Translations under genes and position numbers: made by a program
Shown here: one piece after another, positions 1 to 6,492 of the stretch
Position numbering within the stretch: the first letter of the stretch is position 1
Layout of the letters: each line of letters begins with the position of its first letter
Source of the DNA: Thioalkalivibrio sp.
GTDB taxonomy: Bacteria; Pseudomonadota; Gammaproteobacteria; Ectothiorhodospirales; Ectothiorhodospiraceae
NCBI GenBank assembly: GCA_003550945.1
Contig: PULL01000001.1
Coordinates: forward strand, 1 to 11,727
DNA: 11,727 nucleotides
Reading direction: 5' to 3'
The notes under the pieces: model-generated
Database searches by the model: none
The model's input: only the letters and a program-made list of their open reading frames with translations
What the model was told of the DNA's origin: nothing

Positions 1-189
1 GACCACCTGCCCGGCATCGGGCGCGATGCGCTGATGGACGACATGGACGCCTGGGGCTACAGCTTCCGGCTGGGCTCTGCCGCCGCCTGGTTCCTCCGGG
101 ACAGCGAAGATGCAGACGCCTGGCTCCGCGACCACGGACTGATCGACTCGGCTGGCCGCATCACCTTCAAAGTGCGGTCCGAGACCTGA
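1..189 (+). CDS. C-terminal fragment of an unrecognised protein
   Basis: An open frame enters from the left edge and ends in TGA at 187-189, giving the last 62 residues of a protein. I do not recognise the family. The tail is rich in Asp, Trp and Arg (for example GYSFRLGSAAAWFLRDSEDA and WLRDHGLIDSAGRITFKV). It has no membrane segment, cysteine motif or repeat, and looks like the end of a soluble globular domain. It reads in the same direction as lipA, 138 bases upstream of it. That gap has no convincing terminator (only a 4-5 bp inverted repeat around 220-230), so co-transcription with lipA is possible. The coding call rests on the uninterrupted frame and GC-rich third positions like its neighbours. 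Function: unknown. Confidence 0.6.
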   Translation, partial: DHLPGIGRDALMDDMDAWGYSFRLGSAAAWFLRDSEDADAWLRDHGLIDSAGRITFKVRSET

Positions 190-327
190 CGACGAACACA
201 GCGACTCCCGTCCGGCGAGCCGGGTAACCCGATCAAGCACCCGGTGAGATGCGCGCGATGCGCACGGGTGGCATAGTGAGCGCGCACACGGCCGCCGAGC
301 GCGGTGCAAGCGCTGATGGAGCACCCG

Positions 328-1305
328 ATGGAGACCCCGAAACGACCCCGGCAGGGAGAAAAACTGCGCGCAGCAGACAAGGTCGCGCGCATCCCGGTCA
401 AGATCACTCCCACCGAGCGGCCGCTGCGCAAGCCGCGCTGGATCCGGGCGCAAAGCCACGCCGACCCCGGCGTCCAGCGCATCAAGCGCATCCTTCGCGA
501 GCAACGGCTGCACACCGTCTGCGAAGAGGCGAGCTGCCCGAACCTGGGCGAGTGCTTCGCTCACGGGACCGCAACGTTCATGATCATGGGTGACATCTGC
601 ACCCGGCGCTGCCCGTTCTGCGACGTCGCACACGGCCGCCCGAATCCGCTGGACCCCGACGAGCCCCGGCATCTCGCCGAGACCATCCGGGCGATGGATC
701 TGCGCTACGTGGTGATCACCTCGGTGGACCGGGACGACCTCCGCGACGGGGGCGCCGCGCACTTCGTTGCCTGCATTCGGGCCGTGCGCGAACAGAACCC
801 CGGCATCCGCATCGAGACCCTGGTGCCGGATTTCCGCGGGCGGGTCGGGACGGCGCTGCAGATTCTTCGGGAAGCTCCGCCGGATGTCTTCAATCACAAC
901 CTGGAAACCGTGCCGAGACTCTACCGCAAGGCCCGGCCCGGTTCGGATTACCGCGGTTCACTGGAACTGCTCCGGGCTTTCCACGAGGAGCACCCCGGGG
1001 TGCCCACGAAATCCGGGCTGATGCTCGGTATCGGCGAGACGCGCGAAGAACTGCTGCAGGTCCTGCGGGATCTCCGGGATCACGGCTGCGAGATGCTGAC
1101 CCTCGGACAGTACCTGCAGCCCAGCCGGCATCACCTGCCGGTCGAGCGCTACCTTGAACCCGCCGAATTCGACGAACTCGCGGATCGCGCCCGGGAACTG
1201 GGCTTCCGGCAGGTGGCGAGCGGACCCATGGTGCGTTCTTCCTACCACGCGGATCTGCAGGCACGGGAAATCGTAAGCGCTGCACCGGCGGCCGCTCAGC
1301 GCTAG
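328..1305 (+). CDS. lipA: Lipoyl synthase (radical SAM)
   Basis: Cytosolic radical-SAM enzyme that inserts two sulfurs at C6 and C8 of protein-bound octanoyl groups to make lipoyl cofactor. Seen: 325 residues (E. coli 321), close to E. coli LipA along its length. Auxiliary cluster motif C65-x4-C70-x5-C76 (CEEASCPNLGEC). Radical-SAM motif C91-x3-C95-x2-C98 (CTRRCPFC). Also TSVDRDDLRDGG, ETLVPDFRGR, NHNLETVPR, LGQYLQPSRHHLPV, and the C-terminal RSSYHADLQ near 303-311, whose serine ligates the auxiliary cluster in the family. I chose ATG 328 because GGAG at 318-321 lies six bases upstream. In-frame GTG 304 and ATG 316 would add 8 or 4 residues and lack a Shine-Dalgarno. A CATAGT at 272-277 is a poor -10 candidate with no -35. 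It converges on lipB, and their stops overlap. Confidence 0.97.
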   Translation: METPKRPRQGEKLRAADKVARIPVKITPTERPLRKPRWIRAQSHADPGVQRIKRILREQRLHTVCEEASCPNLGECFAHGTATFMIMGDICTRRCPFCDVAHGRPNPLDPDEPRHLAETIRAMDLRYVVITSVDRDDLRDGGAAHFVACIRAVREQNPGIRIETLVPDFRGRVGTALQILREAPPDVFNHNLETVPRLYRKARPGSDYRGSLELLRAFHEEHPGVPTKSGLMLGIGETREELLQVLRDLRDHGCEMLTLGQYLQPSRHHLPVERYLEPAEFDELADRARELGFRQVASGPMVRSSYHADLQAREIVSAAPAAAQR

Positions 1306-1979
1306 CCTCGCCGGGCCAGTACGCGAACCAGCGGTTCGGGAAGCACGTGTTCGGCTTTGGTCGGGCATCCGAGCAGTTCTGCCAGCCTTGCCTCCAGCCT
1401 CGCAGCGACGCCTTCCGGGTCGGCCCGCACACCGAGCCGCCGCATCGAGGTGCTGACCAGACCGGGGTAGCCGCAGGGATCCATCCGTTCGAACTCGGCG
1501 AGCCTCGGGCACACGTTCAGCGCGAGCCCGTGCATGCTGAGTCCGTTGCGCACCCGCAGCCCCAGGGCCGCGATCTTCGCCCCATCCACGTAAACGCCGG
1601 GCGCATCGGAACGGGCACTCGCACGGATCGCGAACTCCGCCAGCGTGTCGATCACCCCCTGCTGCAGCAGTTCGACCAGCCCCCGAACGCCGAGCCGGTA
1701 CCGGCGCAAATCCAGCAGCGTGTACAGCACGATCTGGCCGGGACCGTGAAAGGTCACCTGCCCGCCCCGGTCCACCTGGATCACCGGAATCGCCCCGGGC
1801 CGGCGCAAGTGCGCAGGCCGCGCGTTGCGGCCCAGCGTGAATACCGGCGGATGCTCGACCTGCCAGAGGGCGTCTGGGGTCTGCGGCGAGCGCTCACGGA
1901 GTTGCAACTGCATCGCCCGCCATACCGGCACGTAGGGCTGCAGGCCCAGCCGATGACAGCGCAGTGGCGGGGCGTCCAC
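1302..1979 (-). CDS. lipB: Octanoyl-[acyl carrier protein]:protein N-octanoyltransferase
   Basis: Transfers octanoate from acyl carrier protein to the lipoyl-domain lysine of target enzymes; this supplies the substrate for LipA. Seen: 225 residues (E. coli 213), with RGGQVTFHGPGQ at 71-82, SDAPGVYVDGAKIAALGLR around the catalytic Lys135, SMHGLALNV at 148-156, and the catalytic cysteine C169 in MDPCGYPG, the same number as in E. coli. The frame stays open upstream, but homology begins at about RLGLQPY, so I start at GTG 1979, five bases after the DUF493 stop. No strong Shine-Dalgarno is visible, so translation is probably coupled to DUF493. It is the last gene of the minus-strand series. Its TAG (1304-1302) overlaps the lipA TAG on the other strand. 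Confidence 0.95.
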   Translation of the reverse strand: MDAPPLRCHRLGLQPYVPVWRAMQLQLRERSPQTPDALWQVEHPPVFTLGRNARPAHLRRPGAIPVIQVDRGGQVTFHGPGQIVLYTLLDLRRYRLGVRGLVELLQQGVIDTLAEFAIRASARSDAPGVYVDGAKIAALGLRVRNGLSMHGLALNVCPRLAEFERMDPCGYPGLVSTSMRRLGVRADPEGVAARLEARLAELLGCPTKAEHVLPEPLVRVLARRG

Positions 1980-1984
1980 GCGGG

Positions 1985-2254
1985 CTAAAGCACCATCCGC
2001 ACCCGGGCACAGTCTCCGAGCGCCTGGTACAGGCCGTCGAGTTGCGCCTGGCTGGTCGCGGTCAGGGTGATGGTCACGCCGACATAGTTGCCAGCCGACG
2101 ACTCCCGGTGGACGATGTCCACCGTATCCGAATCGGGTACATGCCGGGCGATGCACGCTTCGACCGCCTCGAAGAACTCGGCGTGTGCCTCGCCCATCAC
2201 CTTGATCGGGAACCGGCAAGGGAATTCGAGCAGCGTCTCACGTTCGTCTGTCAT
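1985..2254 (-). CDS. ybeD: DUF493 / YbeD-family protein
   Basis: Small protein of 89 residues (E. coli YbeD 87) aligning with YbeD throughout: LLEFPCRFPIKVMG near the N-terminus, GNYVGVTITLTATS in the middle, and the terminal RVRMVL identical to E. coli. The family has a ferredoxin-like, ACT-resembling fold and a conserved place beside lipB; no biochemical role is established. Two adjacent ATGs are possible. I prefer 2254, because GGAG at 2265-2262 is seven bases upstream and the upstream stop reads TGATG. The ATG at 2257 (90 residues) leaves only four bases and would overlap as ATGA. Either way it is coupled to dat upstream and followed five bases later by lipB. A role linked to lipoate or wall metabolism is inference from position only. 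Confidence 0.93.
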   Translation of the reverse strand: MTDERETLLEFPCRFPIKVMGEAHAEFFEAVEACIARHVPDSDTVDIVHRESSAGNYVGVTITLTATSQAQLDGLYQALGDCARVRMVL

Positions 2255-3120
2255 CATTCCGCTCCGGTTGCTGGCGTGGCCATCGAACGCTCGCGGGCCC
2301 TCTGGAACACGTCCAGCGCGCGTCCCCACATCGGACCCGGCCGGCCCGTGCCTACCGGCCGGCCGTCGAGGACAGTGACCGGCAGCAGTTCCTTGGTCGA
2401 ACTGGTCAGCCAGATCTCGTCGGCCGACCGCAAGGTCGACTCGAGCACCGGCTCTTCGCGGCAATCCCATCCTTCGTTTCGCAGCGCATCCAGCAGGAAC
2501 CTCCGCGTGATGCCGGGAAGGATCTCCGGACCCAGCGCTGGTGTGACGACCGCGCCTCCGAGCACAACGAACACGTTGCTCGCCGCGCCCTCGGTGAGTT
2601 TTCCGCCCCGCAGCAGGATGGCTTCCACCGCTCCCTGTTCGACCGCGTGCTGCCGCGCCAGCACATTGGGCAGCAGCGCGACCGACTTGATGTCGCAACG
2701 GCCCCAGCGCTGGTCCGGCAAGGTGATCGCCGCGAATCCCCGCTCGGCGAGATCCACCGACAACGGGGCAATCGGGCTGACCATCGCGAACTCCGTGGCC
2801 GCCGCCGCTGCCGGAAAGGCATGGTCCCGCGGGGCCGAGCCACGGGTCAGCTGCAGGTAGACCGAGCGGTCCCCGCCGGGATTACGCTCCAGGAGCTCTG
2901 CGAGGACGGCCGCCCAACCCTTTTCCGGCTGCGGCTCAGGCATTCGGATCTCGCGCAAAGACCGGCGCAGCCGCTCGAGGTGTTCGTCGAGCAGGAAGAA
3001 TGCACCCTGGTAGCTCGGAATGACTTCGTAGATGCCGTCGCCGAACAGGAAACCGCGGTCCAGCGGCGACAGGCAGGCCTTTTCCGCGGGCAGGAACGCC
3101 CCGTTCAGGTAAACGATCAC
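2254..3120 (-). CDS. dat: D-amino acid aminotransferase (fold-type IV PLP enzyme)
   Basis: Cytosolic PLP enzyme expected to interconvert D-Ala plus 2-oxoglutarate with pyruvate plus D-Glu. Seen: 288 residues, close to Bacillus D-amino acid transaminase in length and register. PLP lysine K145 in CDIKSVALLPNV, E177 in LTEGAASNVF, and the three residues that bind the substrate carboxylate in the Bacillus enzyme, Y31 (DGIYEV), R98 and H100 (RGSAPRDHAFP), all fall at the same numbers. This favours D-amino acid transaminase over branched-chain transaminase (IlvE) or aminodeoxychorismate lyase (PabC), its paralogues. GTG 3120 is the start, giving MIVYLNG; it lies six bases after the dacA stop without an obvious Shine-Dalgarno. 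The stop overlaps the DUF493 start. Neighbouring a D,D-carboxypeptidase, it may recycle D-Ala toward D-Glu; this is inference. Confidence 0.93.
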   Translation of the reverse strand: MIVYLNGAFLPAEKACLSPLDRGFLFGDGIYEVIPSYQGAFFLLDEHLERLRRSLREIRMPEPQPEKGWAAVLAELLERNPGGDRSVYLQLTRGSAPRDHAFPAAAAATEFAMVSPIAPLSVDLAERGFAAITLPDQRWGRCDIKSVALLPNVLARQHAVEQGAVEAILLRGGKLTEGAASNVFVVLGGAVVTPALGPEILPGITRRFLLDALRNEGWDCREEPVLESTLRSADEIWLTSSTKELLPVTVLDGRPVGTGRPGPMWGRALDVFQRARERSMATPATGAE

Positions 3121-3126
3121 TTGGGT

Positions 3127-4371
3127 TCAGAACGGCCAGGCGGCACGAAGCGCCAGCGCGGCGCTGTCCCAGAGCCACCGGAACACGCCCCCGGACTCGA
3201 CCGGTTCCAGCGCGACCAGCGGCCTCCGGTCCAGGACCTCGCCGCGCAGCGTCACCACCACCTCGCCCAGGGGATCACCCGCGGCAATCGGGGCCTGGTG
3301 CGGAGCCCAGAGCTCCATGGTGGCTTCCAACCGCTCGGCCTGACCCTGCGGCAGCACCACCCAGAAGGGTTCCGCGAGTCCCGCCTCCACCGTGGTGTTC
3401 TGCCCCTTGTACACCCGCGGCTGACTCAGCACTGCACCCTCGTCGAATAGCTTGCGTGATTCGAAAAACCGCAAGCCCCAGTTGATCAACGCCTGCGACT
3501 CGTTGGCGCGGATGATGCCGCCGCGCTGGTGGTTTGGCGCGTCGATGCCCATCACCACCGCGATCAGGCGGCGGTTGTTGCGCTTCGCCGAAGAAACGAG
3601 ATTGTAGCCTGCGGCCGAGGTCCAGCCGGTTTTCAACCCGTCGAAACTCTCGTCCCGCCACAACAGCAGGTTCCGGTTCGATTGCTCGATATCGTTGAAC
3701 CGGAAGGATTTCTCGCTGTAATAGGCGTAAAGGTCGGGAAAATCCCGGATCAGCGCGCGGGCCAGGCGTGCCATGTCCGCGGGAGTGGTGTACTGCGCCT
3801 CGGCACTGGGCAGGCCGTGCGGATTCGTGAAATAGGACCGATGCATGCCGAGCGCCCGGGCCTGCGCGTTCATCAGGTCCACGAAGGCGCCTTCCGAACC
3901 GGCCACGAGCTCGGCTAGCGCGGTGGACGCGTCGTTGCCGGACTGCACGATCATTCCGCGCAGAAGATCCTCGACCCGAACCCGCTCACCGACCTCGATG
4001 AACATTCGCGACGCGCCGTCCATCCCGGTGCGCCACGCGCGCTCGCTGACCGTCACCATGTCGTCGAGGCGGATTTTCCCGGCCTTGATCTCACCGAAGA
4101 CCACATAGGCGGTCATCAGCTTGGTCAGGCTGGCAGGCTCGCGCTCGACGTCGGGATCGCGTGCCGCGATCGGCAGTCCCGAATCGAAATCGACCAGGAT
4201 GTAGCTTCTCGCGGTAATGTCGGAGGGTGGCTGCGGCGTTACCGCCAGCGCCGCTACGCCCCCGGCGCCCGCAGCACCGGGCGTGGGCAGCGGCTGGGCC
4301 ATCAGGGGCAGGGAGACAAGCAGAAGCACCAGCAACAACGTGCCTGGGGAGCGCGAAAGAAATTTCTTCAT
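3127..4371 (-). CDS. dacA: D-alanyl-D-alanine carboxypeptidase (PBP5/6 type)
   Basis: Periplasmic, membrane-associated class C penicillin-binding protein that removes the terminal D-Ala of peptidoglycan pentapeptides. Seen: 414 residues (E. coli PBP5 403), with signal peptide at 1-25 (MKKFLSRS, then a leucine-rich core ending MAQP). Catalytic S81-x-x-K84 (SLTK), S144-G-N146, and K247-T-G249 within FDGLKTGWTSAAGYN. A PBP5 C-terminal beta domain follows from about 320. The last 20 residues (VFRWLWDSAALALRAAWPF) match the amphipathic helix that anchors PBP5 to the outer face of the inner membrane. ATG 4371 is chosen because it begins the signal peptide; upstream TTG 4437 would add 22 non-signal residues. 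The Shine-Dalgarno is poor. The 214-base gap upstream may carry its own promoter. dat follows six bases after the stop. Confidence 0.95.
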   Translation of the reverse strand: MKKFLSRSPGTLLLVLLLVSLPLMAQPLPTPGAAGAGGVAALAVTPQPPSDITARSYILVDFDSGLPIAARDPDVEREPASLTKLMTAYVVFGEIKAGKIRLDDMVTVSERAWRTGMDGASRMFIEVGERVRVEDLLRGMIVQSGNDASTALAELVAGSEGAFVDLMNAQARALGMHRSYFTNPHGLPSAEAQYTTPADMARLARALIRDFPDLYAYYSEKSFRFNDIEQSNRNLLLWRDESFDGLKTGWTSAAGYNLVSSAKRNNRRLIAVVMGIDAPNHQRGGIIRANESQALINWGLRFFESRKLFDEGAVLSQPRVYKGQNTTVEAGLAEPFWVVLPQGQAERLEATMELWAPHQAPIAAGDPLGEVVVTLRGEVLDRRPLVALEPVESGGVFRWLWDSAALALRAAWPF

Positions 4372-4481
4372 CGGACAGCCAACCTGGGGATCGAAGGGGT
4401 GAAAGGGTTCCGGGAATGCCTGCTGCGGGGACGACAAACCGCGCAGGCCCTGCGGCAGCGGGACCGGTCCCGGCGCCGGTC

Positions 4482-4487
4482 ATTCTA
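4482..4487 (-). promoter_or_regulatory. Candidate -10 box upstream of dacA
   Basis: On the minus strand TAGAAT (five of six to TATAAT) lies about 110 bases before the dacA start, in the only sizeable gap of the wall gene series (4372-4585). No recognisable TTGACA-like hexamer sits 16-18 bases upstream, so this is a weak call. The rest of the gap holds only short GC-rich inverted repeats (for example GGACCGGTCC at 4461-4470) and no open frame that I can support. Confidence 0.25.
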
Positions 4488-4585
4488 TCCTGCAGTTTCC
4501 GTCTCTGCTCGACTGAAGCCGCATGCCAAAATCATTCGGCCGATTGCACCGAGCATTCTCCCCGATGGTCGGGAACGTCGGTGCG

Positions 4586-5458
4586 TCACTGCATCTGTTC
4601 GACGACGACACGGTAATCCTCCAGCGCGGCGCGGTGCAGACGTTCCGCAACCTCCTGCACCGCCGCAGCACCTTCGAGCGGCCCGATACGGACCCGGTGC
4701 AACGGGTCTTCCGGGTTGCGCGCGAGTGTCGTTACCACCACGTCGCTGAACCCGAGAGCCCTCAGATCCCGCCCGACCCTCTCCGCGGCTTCACGGTCCG
4801 CGAACGCACCGACCTGCACAAAACTCACCGGCGCATCGGTGCCGTTCCCGGCCTCGATGGCGTCGGACCTCGTCAGGGGCTCGATCGCGGCGAGCTGCAC
4901 CGGCTCCGCCGGGCCATCTTCCGGCCCCACCGCACGCACCCGCACCGGCGCCACGCCCTTCTCGACCATCCCGATCCGGTGCGCGGCCGCGTAGGACAGG
5001 TCGATGATGCGTCCTCCCACGAACGGGCCGCGATCGTTCACCCTCACGACCACCCGCTTGCCGTTATCGAGGTTCGTGACCTCGACGAAACTGGGCAGCG
5101 GCAGGTGCCGATGCGCAGCGGTCATCGCGAACATGTCGTAGGGTTCACCGCTGGAAGTCCGGCGTCCGTGGAACTTGGTTCCGTACCACGAGGCGAGCCC
5201 GCGTTCCTCGAAGCCCGCACTCGAGGCCATGGTCCGGTAGCGCTGACCGAACACCTCGTATTCCGGCGGGTTTCCGTACCGGCTAAGAGGCTCGTGCCGG
5301 GGAACGGCATCGGGTATCGAGGCAAGGTCAACGGGCACCACCGAGGGGTGACCGTCCGCCACGCGCCCTCGGTCTGGGCTGCCTCCGCAGCCCACGAACA
5401 CCAGTGCCAACAACCCGACGACCGCCGCCACTGCGAGGGCACCGGGCCAATGCATCAT
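4586..5458 (-). CDS. rlpA: RlpA-type lytic transglycosylase lipoprotein with SPOR domain
   Basis: Outer-membrane lipoprotein. In Pseudomonas aeruginosa RlpA cleaves denuded glycan strands and is drawn to septal peptidoglycan by its SPOR domain; in E. coli the activity is not evident. Seen: 290 residues; hydrophobic signal then C24 in FVGCGG (an atypical lipobox with Phe at -3). Double-psi beta-barrel at about 87-177 with GLASWYGTKFHGRRTSSGE, H116 in AAHRHLPLPS, and D142 in VNDRGPF. SPOR domain at 211-290 starting VSFVQVGAFADREAAE. The E105, H116 and D142 spacings equal those of residues I recall as important in the Pseudomonas enzyme. The start is the first ATG of ATGATG at 5458, overlapping the mltB TGA; GGAGG at 5473-5469 lies 10 bases upstream inside mltB. 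Confidence 0.95.
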   Translation of the reverse strand: MMHWPGALAVAAVVGLLALVFVGCGGSPDRGRVADGHPSVVPVDLASIPDAVPRHEPLSRYGNPPEYEVFGQRYRTMASSAGFEERGLASWYGTKFHGRRTSSGEPYDMFAMTAAHRHLPLPSFVEVTNLDNGKRVVVRVNDRGPFVGGRIIDLSYAAAHRIGMVEKGVAPVRVRAVGPEDGPAEPVQLAAIEPLTRSDAIEAGNGTDAPVSFVQVGAFADREAAERVGRDLRALGFSDVVVTTLARNPEDPLHRVRIGPLEGAAAVQEVAERLHRAALEDYRVVVEQMQ

Positions 5459-6492
5459 GGACGCAGCGCCTCCGTCAGCTGGTGCACCGCCATCGCGTAG
5501 AGGGGGCTTCGATTGTAGCGGGTGATCACGTAGAAGTTCGGGTAGCCCAGGTAGAACTCAAACCCGTCGTGTCCTTCCAGCCGGATCAGCGAGAAAAGGC
5601 CGTCTGCCGGTACCGCCTCGGCCGGATACACGCCGTGGGCCGCGAGTTCGTCCAGCGAAAACCTCGCCTGGTACCCGCCTCCGAGCAGTGCTTCGTGCGC
5701 GTCTCCGTCGACGCGGGCGCGGGCCACCACCGGCTCACCGGTCTGCCAGTGGTGTTTGCGGAAGTAATTGGCAACACTGCCAATCGCATCCGGCCAGGAG
5801 TTGATCAGGTCGCGTCGACCATCCCCATTGAAGTCCACTGCATAGGCACGGTAACTGGAAGAGATGAACTGCCCCCGACCCATTGCGCCCGCGTACGAGC
5901 CCAGTGTTTCCCGAAGATCAAGGGATTCCTCCTGCACCAGTTGCAGAAAGTGGCCCAGCTCGCTGCGGAAGAAGGCCTGGCGAGGCGGATAATCGAAGCC
6001 GAGGGTCACCAGTGCGTCGAGTACCCGGAAACTGCCCAGGTTGCGGCCGTAGTTCGTCTCCACCCCAATGATCGCAGCGATCAGCGCGCGATCGACGCCA
6101 AAGGTCTCCTCCGCCCGTTCCAGCCACTCGGCCTGCTCGTGCATGAAGACCCTGCCCCGCTGAATGCGCAGGTCGTTCACGAAGATGGGCCGGTAATCCT
6201 TCCAGGGGCGGGCCTCCGCGGGACGGGAGATCAGGTCGAGGATGCGCTGCTGTGGCTCGACGTCGTGAAACAGCTGCTCCAGAAAGGCCCGGTCGATCCC
6301 CTGCTCCACCTGCTCATCGATGAAGGCCTGGACCTCCGGCCTTTCCAGGTACGGCGGCTCGCCGGCCCGGAACTCGGACTGCGAGACGGCCACGCCGGGC
6401 AGCGAGCAGGCACCAAGAAAAACCACAAACAGGCCCGAGGCAAAGGCATGGGTCAGCATGCGACCCAGTCGGGTCCGCGGCAGTGCAGTCAT
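5455..6492 (-). CDS. mltB: Membrane-bound lytic murein transglycosylase B
   Basis: GH103 lytic transglycosylase that cuts the MurNAc-GlcNAc bond with formation of 1,6-anhydroMurNAc; probably a periplasm-facing outer-membrane lipoprotein. Seen: 345 residues (E. coli MltB 361); signal peptide with a classical lipobox, L26-G-A-C29. Catalytic glutamate E145 in IIGVETNYGRNLGSF, then LVTLGFDYPPR, YAGAMGRGQFISSSYRAYAVDF, and a DFNGDGRRDL loop at 220-229 that matches the EF-hand-like calcium site of Slt35. The ATG at 6492 overlaps the rodA stop as ATGA, and the Shine-Dalgarno is weak (GGTGA), consistent with coupling. The frame is open further upstream inside rodA, but that is a shadow. It lies between rodA and rlpA, a place it does not occupy in E. 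coli. Confidence 0.95.
   Translation of the reverse strand: MTALPRTRLGRMLTHAFASGLFVVFLGACSLPGVAVSQSEFRAGEPPYLERPEVQAFIDEQVEQGIDRAFLEQLFHDVEPQQRILDLISRPAEARPWKDYRPIFVNDLRIQRGRVFMHEQAEWLERAEETFGVDRALIAAIIGVETNYGRNLGSFRVLDALVTLGFDYPPRQAFFRSELGHFLQLVQEESLDLRETLGSYAGAMGRGQFISSSYRAYAVDFNGDGRRDLINSWPDAIGSVANYFRKHHWQTGEPVVARARVDGDAHEALLGGGYQARFSLDELAAHGVYPAEAVPADGLFSLIRLEGHDGFEFYLGYPNFYVITRYNRSPLYAMAVHQLTEALRP

Noticed and set aside
1980..2219. An upstream extension of lipB through the DUF493 gene in another frame
   Set aside because: The extended part overlaps a conserved YbeD homologue and has no similarity to LipB. LipB homology begins just after GTG 1979.
2254..3120. Calling this gene ilvE or pabC, the usual annotations for class IV transaminases
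   Set aside because: Y31, R98 and H100, diagnostic for the D-amino acid enzyme, are all present at the same numbers, and the neighbours are wall genes.
4561..4573. Inverted repeat CCCGA-TGG-TCGGG just after rlpA as a terminator
   Set aside because: Only five base pairs with a three-base loop and no T-run in the minus direction; such repeats are frequent by chance at this GC content.
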